Source of the DNA: Pohlia nutans
Lineage: Eukaryota > Streptophyta > Bryopsida > Bryales > Mniaceae
Assembly (NCBI GenBank): GCA_022496805.1
Contig: CM040102.1
Span: 1,054,001-1,118,000, forward strand
Reading direction: 5' to 3'
Length of the DNA: 64,000 bases
The position numbers were made by a program, and so were the translations under genes. Shown piece by piece: positions 58,101 to 64,000 of the stretch. The notes under the pieces were generated by a model, which saw nothing but the letters and a program-made list of their open reading frames with translations, was not told the DNA's origin and made no database searches. Each line of letters opens with the position of its first letter. The first letter of the stretch is position 1.

Positions 58101-58808
58101 CACCCACGCCCCAGCAAGTTCGAGAATTTTACCCTCCCCACTCACACCCTAGCTCGTACGTGACAAGTACACATTGTGATTCTTGGACCCTGGGATATAG
58201 GCCTCGGCCACGACGCCTCACCCACGCCCCAGCAAGTTCGAGAATTTCGCCCTCCCTAACTCATCCCAGCTCGTACATGACGAGTACTCATTGTGATTCT
58301 TGGACCCTGGGATATAGGCTTCGGCCACAACGCCTCACCCACGCCCCAACGAGTTTGAGATTTTTGCCCTCTCCAACTCACCCCAGATCATCACGTGACG
58401 AGTACTGATGACCATGACATGACAATGACTAAGAATACCGTCATGACCATGACTTAGACCATGACATGTCAAAGGACCATGACCATGACGCTTTAACTTA
58501 ATTCTAAGGTTTTGGGCTATTGGAGGGTCTTACATTTTCTGGAGGCTGTGAATTTGGATCTTCACGTTGCGATCCAGAGGTGGCTCCGCCATCTTGTGCT
58601 TCCATCTGCGATAGCTCGTCGATCCTCGAATTCGACCCCTAAACATTCAAAATATAGTTTGGTTAAACGATCGCGTTTAAACTACTAGAGCATTGTAAGC
58701 ACTGATTGAGATCTTAGACCTAGGCACTCAAGTTACGTGGCGCATTCGATTGATGTCAGGTGGATCTGGACCCCTCGCTCCTGAGGCTGCTCTTCTCCTC
58801 TTCCCCAT
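52122..58808 (-). pseudogene. ParB-like / methyltransferase-like gene E, most complete 5' end
   Basis: Exon 1 (58,808-58,737) encodes MGKRRRAASGARG..., exon 2 (58,638-58,534) GSNSRIDELSQMEAQ..., exon 3 (55,992-55,354) an acidic region and the ParB-like domain; all three join in phase 0. Exon 3 has HNIPLCRLVVMPMVRPTL and FFICDGNHRRIAWMNHI, with a TAG at 55,546-55,548 between them. Further exons: about 55,260-55,055, 54,945-54,750, 54,665-54,446, 54,345-54,108, 53,993-53,415, 53,411-53,280, 53,173-52,823, 52,738-52,462 and 52,320-52,122. Key motifs are LILVDMPENLPVP (motif IV, DMPE), DDGAIIIVHPY, KPWRGPCEKD, NDVVLDCTAMTG and ACRIVALEDD. Tandem TGA TAA stops lie at about 53,448-53,453. The usual last exon and the TIR are missing. 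The basic N-terminus suggests nuclear location. Confidence 0.55.
56280..58400. repeat. Minisatellite of about 18 copies of 118 bp inside intron 2 of gene E
   Basis: Unit: gtgattcttggaccctggga, tataggcctcggccacgacg, cctcacccacgccccagcaa, gttcgagaattttgccctcc, then a variable spacer and a palindromic joint such as GTACTCGTCACGTGACGAGT. The array fills most of the intron 55,993-58,533. The repeated 118-residue-style frames are artefacts. It is followed by an ATGACC-rich stretch (58,405-58,490). Confidence 0.85.
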
Positions 58809-58959
58809 AATAGTCTAGAGTGGCCATCCACAAGATCCATTATTAAACACAATTTATCAAACTTCATTAAAACGAATCATCAATACTGTAAAGTACGGCA
58901 ATCAGGGTATCGTGAACCTATACCAACAGCTCCTGATCGAGCTGAAGTTTCGTGCTGTC

Positions 58960-59190
58960 AAAGATATGCGCTGAATCGAGGCAGTACGAGGGCCGCTCGA
59001 GGTAGTACGCAAGGCCGCTCGAGGCAGTACGAGGGTGTGCAAGGAAGGACGAGGAGGCGCAAGGCCGTACGAGGGTGCGCGGAGGCAGGACGAGGGTGCG
59101 CAGAGGCAGCACGTGGGTGCGCAAGGCCGGACGAGGGTGCGCAATGGCAGGACGATGGTGCACACAGGCAGCTCGTGGGTTAGGGGCGCA
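58960..59190. repeat. Short degenerate GC-rich tandem repeat
   Basis: Units of about 20-26 bp around gcgcaaggccgtacgagggt repeat about nine times between genes E and X. It could be part of the shared 5' or 3' flank; no gene. Confidence 0.6.
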
Positions 59191-59420
59191 GTCGCACGAT
59201 TTGGCTGGCCCTCTTCCGAGGTCGCTGGTTGACCAACCCTAACCCGTAGACTCCACGTCCAGTTATATTACAGTTATATTATAATTCAAATAATATTACA
59301 ACGCAATCTTCACAAATTAATTTTACTACTATGCAATAATGTTCAAATTAAGACGTTTCGTGATTCGTTAAACAACCAACGCGTGGATCATAAGAAATGC
59401 ATCAAGAGACATTGACTTAC

Positions 59421-59653
59421 AATTGGTTGTGTAGTCTTGTTTCCTTGTAGTCTGGAGTTGTCTTCACAAGTACCCTGAACTGCTACTTCTGGTGTAGGCA
59501 ATTCTGGCAGACTCGCTAAATTCGTCACTTCTTCTTCTCCAAAATCAATCTTCACGGCCAAGCTATTGTGCACTCCTGTCAATCGTGTCATCTGCTTAGA
59601 CACTCTCATCCTAGAACGATCCAAAACGCGCTTATTTGAATAGAGTAGACGCC
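59421..59653 (-). CDS. Gene X (right-hand copy), one visible exon
   Basis: Exon between an AG acceptor (59,654-59,655) and a GTAAGT donor just below 59,421. It encodes RLLYSNKRVLDRSRMR, then KIDFGEEEVTNLASLPELPTPE and a polar tail. It aligns with 12,616-12,915 (FSSKRTLERSKMR, SIDFGDDDVADLA), whose exon also ends in GTAAGT. The first and last exons were not located. It lies between gene E and the divergent gene Y. No known domain is recognised; the basic patch followed by an acidic segment would suit a small nuclear or DNA-associated protein (inference). Confidence 0.45.
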
Positions 59654-60423
59654 CTCATTTCTTTCTCTTCCTCGGCGCACTCACGTACTCTAAGTCCTTA
59701 GAACTGCTCGTCTCCAGCATCTGCCTAGTCGGTCGTCCACCATAGCAGTCCTCTGTTTCAGTTCACTAACTCTATCTGAACGCTAGCATACCTCATTTCC
59801 AAGGAGCACCAAACATGAGTCATAGTGGACAAACAACAGAGTTTCTATCAGAAATCCAACACTCGTTCACCTGATATCTAATCTCAATGACCTAGACATG
59901 GCGTTTAGCATATGCAGATGCCTGTTACACAATGATTCCCAGGATTTCTATATTCTCACTCACCCGTCATCGCGGGCAGTTTTTGACGCTATCATTAGTG
60001 TGACTCTATTCATTCTCTACAAGATCTTAACTCCACCGTCCATATCTTTGCTTTACACTCACCATTCAGCAAACGTGCAGTGGTTGAAATTTAGATATAT
60101 GTATGAGGTGTGAGCCTTTATCAATTGCGGGCGCTTGCTATAGACTGTAATATGTCGGCCTCACTGTTTATGAAATTTCCGACTTTGGTATTGCTATAAT
60201 CTGTAGTCTATACCCAAGTCTAGTATACTATGGCACCAAATATATCTCAGATCTCAGTCATGATCATTGATTTCGACGCATACAGTGAGAATGAAGTCCG
60301 ATTCAACGGAAGTATATCTGCATGTCCCAATTCATACATCATATCTTCTACACTCATTTTGATTGCCATCATCACTACTGTTCACGCTCTGAAATATCTC
60401 GCCACCATAACTCATCATCAGTG
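59654..60423. promoter_or_regulatory. Divergent region between X and Y (right-hand copy)
   Basis: 770 bp between two oppositely directed genes, paralleling 11,918-12,615. It may include an upstream X exon and 5' leaders. A shared promoter is inferred from arrangement only. Confidence 0.3.
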
Positions 60424-60912
60424 ATGGATGCTTCGGATGATCGCGAAGTCGACGAAGTGATTGACTTGGAAACCATTGACTGGTTGTGGTCGCGAAGCGA
60501 AGAAGATTACCGCATAGTGTCGAGGAATGGACGTTTGGTGCAGATGAGAAATGCCATCAACAGCTTGGAGGGTGCCGTGGAATTGTGGATGGGCGAATTC
60601 CCAAACTGTCAAGACTATGGCATTGACCTCGCCATCATCTTGCTAGACAAAGATCGACTTCGATTCTACCCAGTCCCGTGTGGAATTTGGGACTCCCTCC
60701 CTCGACATCCTCTTGTCTGGAGGCTCATGTGGTCTCATTATGTTTGTAAACTGTTGAGACTCCCCGATCCTTGCAATCTCGAAAGCGAGGGTGTTCCAAT
60801 TGTGCCAGAGGAGATTGCAACTGCCGTCCAAGACTTCTTTGACGATGAACCCAAGCCTCCGTTCTGGGGTTCTGTTCCAAACACCATGGCCATCTATTTC
60901 TCCGCTCATTGA
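60424..60912 (+). CDS. Gene Y (right-hand copy), conserved small protein of unknown function
   Basis: 162 residues from ATG 60424, intact. It begins acidic (MDASDDREVDEVIDLE), then WLWSRSEEDY, ELWMGEFPNC, LAIILLDKD, PRHPLVWRLMWSHYVC, LPDPCN, VPEEIATAVQDFFDDEPKPPFW. It aligns over nearly its full length with 11,486-11,917. The conserved tryptophans and the HPLVWR.MW.H block suggest a folded domain. I cannot place it in a family. It stands 680 bp upstream of the transposase on the same strand. An alternative longer frame from 60,322 lacks similarity to the other copy, so the 60,424 start is preferred. Confidence 0.65.
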   Translation: MDASDDREVDEVIDLETIDWLWSRSEEDYRIVSRNGRLVQMRNAINSLEGAVELWMGEFPNCQDYGIDLAIILLDKDRLRFYPVPCGIWDSLPRHPLVWRLMWSHYVCKLLRLPDPCNLESEGVPIVPEEIATAVQDFFDDEPKPPFWGSVPNTMAIYFSAH

Positions 60913-61594
60913 GTATATTTTCGAGCTACTTCAATAGAAGGTTCAGCTTAGTTTCTTATGATTGTAGTCAAAATATCTTTGTACTTAGCATGAACTGTTA
61001 TATATATAAAATAATTAGAATTAACATACAGTTCATATTCTTTATTCGATTATCAATATGATACCGTGTGTCCTAGAAAGTTTGCCTATAGTTCATATGG
61101 ATCATTCGTACAATAAGCTGAACTTTCACAAGTACTGTGTTCTCATAGTATAATCAAAGCTCAACGACAACTTCTTCACGTAAATACTATATCACATTTT
61201 TCTGTATGACCAAGCCAACTCTGAATGAGAATCTTCCCACTCTCATTACATCCACTCATTAACTTTGAACTGCGAGCTGATGCATGTGGCAGACTACATT
61301 TTCTCTCTATTATAATTAGCTTGCGCCGTATATCACTCTGACATTGTTTAGATTAATCAATCGCCTAAGGTGAAAGTGATGTCCGTTGCAAGGCGGCTCC
61401 AATCTTAGACCTATCTCACTGTCTACATTTTAATTTCTACCGTGACTCTGAATATAGTGACTCCATCGGAAACGACACCTAGTTATATTCTCAACCCAAA
61501 TTTAATGCCCCTCACAATCCATCTTCTCGTGTCTTCTTTGCTGAATTATTTCTCTTTCTTAACCAACTAGTATCTCTCTAGGCCGATCGTTTCT
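60913..61594. other. AT-rich spacer between Y and the transposase
   Basis: No gene seen; it probably contains the Y 3' end and the transposase promoter. Confidence 0.3.
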
Positions 61595-63745
61595 ATGGCC
61601 AGCATTTCCGTATGAGGTGATGAGGTCCCACTAGTTCTACCCGTAGGTGAGACTGGCTTTGTCAAAGTCACCTCTAAACTTCTCTACATTAGGTTCGGTC
61701 TAGCCGAAAGCTCTATGATGGTCGATGAAGAGATCCTTGAGAAGTATGGAATAGTGAAAGAGGGCATTTTACAGTCTAGATGCGAAGATGACGAGGGTTT
61801 CTACGAGCTCCTCCATCCGGGTCAGTACAAAGCATACGGTCTTACCCCGCAGCAACTGGCTGCATCTACTAAAATTTTAGCCCCTGCCTCAGATACTTCC
61901 ACTGTAGAGTTGCCTCACGCACGTCGTGATAGGAGGCAATTTGCAGATCCAACTCGTTCCGTTGCAGATATTATGGTCAATCTTCGTAATCCGAAACGCG
62001 AGAGTCTAGACCCCATCATTGAGTTGTCCAGTGAATCTGAGGGGGAAACACCATCACGACCCTCGCAACTTCCAAACTTGAATGATCCAGCTCCTTTTGT
62101 TGCGAGTCAAGCTACTGTCCGCACCCCCGCTAATAGTCCATCTTCTTCCTCATTCTCCCTCCCTCCTCTATATCCTAGTAGTTCACAAGATTGCCCTAGT
62201 GTTATGCAATGTTTACGGAAGCTGTCTAGTGTTCCTGGCTCTCGTAATGAACTTGCTCAAATAGATTTTGATCGCATCGAATATCATAAGGTGCAGTTCC
62301 TTCCCTCGCAGTTTGACGGGGATGTGGTCTTTGAGCTACCACCGGTTTCTGGGCGTGTACACTCTTCCGGAGCCCGGAGCATGGAGGAAATGGACAAGCG
62401 TTATGATGGCCACACATGGTGCCGCACCACGATGTCCAACATCCACAACCCCTTCGGTTTGAAGTTCAGGAGGTCGGCGTGCGTAGGACACTTGCATTGC
62501 GACAACGAGGATTGTGACTATCTTGCTAGAACGTATAAAAAGAATGAGACAGAGTGGACTGGTACAACTTACTTCCCGTTCGATATTCGTCAAAGCCCTC
62601 CTCCAGAATCTTCCATTGCATGTAGAGTCTGCAAGAAAGCCCCTTCTTGTCGTGACTCTTGCACGGCGCGCGTGTATTACGTGCTCAATGTGAACGACAA
62701 GTCTCGTGCATGTATCCATTTGGGCTTCCATCGACATCCCGTCGCTGATGGACCGTGCAGAGATTCCATGGAGACCATCACCGGCTTGATTGCATCGGAG
62801 GTGGCGAAGACTCCCACCGCCAAAAACTCGGCCATCACTCTTGCAGCTAGCAAGGAGTTCCTCGAGACGTTTCTTGTCCACAGTGGGCCAGGCCCAAAAG
62901 AGATGCTCGAAGGACAGGAACTGGACAAGGTGATGGACAAGTTCCGCATGCTCAGCTCTTCCAACGTTCGAAACATGATCGCCACTTTTCGCGCTCAAGG
63001 CAAAGGCAAAGGCGAGATTGATCAAATTCTAGAGATGAAGCGGCATGCGAAGATCGAGTTCATACAGGACAGTGTCTTCCCGGGACAAGGCCAGGAAAAG
63101 GTATATATCTTCAAAATGATCGTGCATGGCCCCGGGAGTGGCGTCGACCTCGTGAGAAGAATGCAACCTGGAGGTGACCTCCAAAATTGCTTCGTTATGT
63201 TTGATCACGTGAAGAGAGTGAAGCCGTGGACCACCATTGCTTGCCATGTTTATGACTCTACCTACTGCAAGGTGATGACCATCGCTGTCTGCGATATGCA
63301 AACGGAAGGCACTGAGGGACAACTTATATTTTGGCGTTGCCTGAACAAAGTCATGGACAACAATGGCGTACCAAATCCAAACTTCAAAGGTTTCATGTGC
63401 GACAGCGCACAAGCAAACTTCAATGCAGTTCGCATTGTCTATAGCTCGGGCAATCCTGCCGTGCCTATGGTAGACCGTGAAAGGACTTGTCTATTCCACT
63501 GGGCAACGAGCATGCACAAACACACTGAGAAGCTGATCGCCAAGAACTTCCAGAATCAGCACATCAGGCTTTGCAAACAATATAAAGATGCCCAAACAAT
63601 GGACGAAGCTGACAGGATGTACCTTGAGTTGAGAGCGTGGTGGTACTCGTCCAGTGCTGCTTGAGAGGATGCGATTCGCGAGCTTGAAGACTGGCTGGCC
63701 TTTTGGCATTTTCGCTACCGTCAATGGGGCGGTTTCATGGAAACG
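61595..63745 (+). pseudogene. MULE-like transposase, N-terminal and catalytic part (El-E), two in-frame stops
   Basis: Homology to 2,807-3,356 sets the start at ATG 61595 (MASISV, matching MANILAA); a TGA at 61,613-61,615 follows. Later, TGA at 63,662-63,664 is followed in the same frame by EDAIRELEDW and FRYRQWG, so it is also a nonsense mutation. Two Cys/His clusters lie at about residues 295-308 (C..HLHCDNEDC) and 342-356 (CRVCKKAPSCRDSC). An RNase H-like core follows: MFDHVKR near 535, GFMCDSAQANFNAVRI near 599, CLFHWA near 631. This fits a DDE transposase of Mutator type; the SWIM end is beyond the window (compare 2-1309). The frame ends at a GTAAAA donor at 63,746. Other DDE families with similar cores are possible. 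Confidence 0.6.
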
Positions 63746-64000
63746 GTAAAATATCAAAAGCCCCCTTTCATTTCACGTGGATGTTGAGAATATGTTGTAG
63801 TCCCTCGATGTCGATGGCCCTTCCCCCGTAATTGCCTGCATGTTGACGGGGTCAAGTATTGACCCCTCGGGCCCGACGGTTGCTTGGACACCTACCACTG
63901 TAAATAAATTTAGAGGAACAAAGGGCACTTAGAAAATAGCCGTCGGCCACGACGGCTATTTTTCTTAAATATATATATATTTTTTTTTTTCTCAAATCAG
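63746..64000 (+). other. Probable intron of the transposase gene, running to the window edge
   Basis: It starts GTAAAATATC in phase and the window ends with a T-run and CTCAAATCAG, a good acceptor. A perfect 13-bp stem (63,933-63,945 with 63,950-63,962, loop GCCA) lies inside. Confidence 0.5.

Noticed and set aside
56530..58408. Family of repeated frames with SWTLGYRPRPRRLTHAPASS
   Set aside because: Products of the 118-bp array in all phases, located in an intron.
63933..63962. Bacterial-type terminator
   Set aside because: A perfect stem followed by T residues, but it lies in a probable plant intron; chance or a small inverted repeat is more likely.

Overview
The window reads as nuclear DNA of a land plant or close streptophyte relative. 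Genes are split by GT-AG introns, there is a Ty1/copia element with a plant-type initiator-Met tRNA primer site, TTTAGGG-type repeats are interstitial, and minisatellites are abundant. No rRNA, tRNA, housekeeping gene, bacterial operon or CRISPR is visible. Nearly all of it is nested transposable elements. I cannot name the species; a seedless plant is my guess.

The main content is a family of large Mutator-like (MULE-like) elements that I do not recognise as described. Comparing copies by eye gives this gene order: MTase-side terminal inverted repeat (TIR), a ParB-like/beta-class DNA-methyltransferase-like gene (leftward), gene X (leftward), gene Y (rightward), a transposase with a SWIM zinc finger (rightward), transposase-side TIR. 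The clearest copy is 52.1-64.0 kb. A second copy (El-3) runs inverted from 26,540 towards the left edge, carrying transposase 2.8-3.4 kb, Y 11.5-11.9 kb, X 12.6-12.9 kb and methyltransferase 24.6-26.1 kb. El-3 is split by El-A (3,470-11,013, with a 9-bp target duplication) and by a young copia element (16,128-21,588, with a 5-bp duplication). Three more methyltransferase-like genes (C, D, E) stand in tandem at 40.8-58.8 kb. Every methyltransferase and transposase copy seen here is truncated or carries stops or frameshifts. The small genes X and Y keep open frames and clear similarity between copies.

Layout: 1-1,775, transposase C-terminus and TIR of El-1. 1,776-2,806, terminal fragment El-2. 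2,807-26,540, El-3 with its inserts and repeat arrays. 26,541-29,100, a different transposase gene broken by El-3, with a set of 18-bp palindromes. 30.2-31.8 kb, telomere-like tract and a 103-bp minisatellite. 32,068-34,231, probable solo LTR. 34,492-36,914 and 36,993-37,801, two elements with perfect TIRs. 38,861-40,433, terminal fragment El-4. 40,434-64,000, elements C, D and E.

The methyltransferase-like genes have large internal or upstream arrays: GC-rich hairpins in A and B, a GCTCGT array with 18-nt hairpin modules in El-3 and D, and a 118-bp minisatellite inside an intron of E. The gene set suggests that mobilisation (transposase) and DNA recognition or modification (ParB-MTase) travel together. 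That functional link is inference. All homology statements are by-eye readings without database support.
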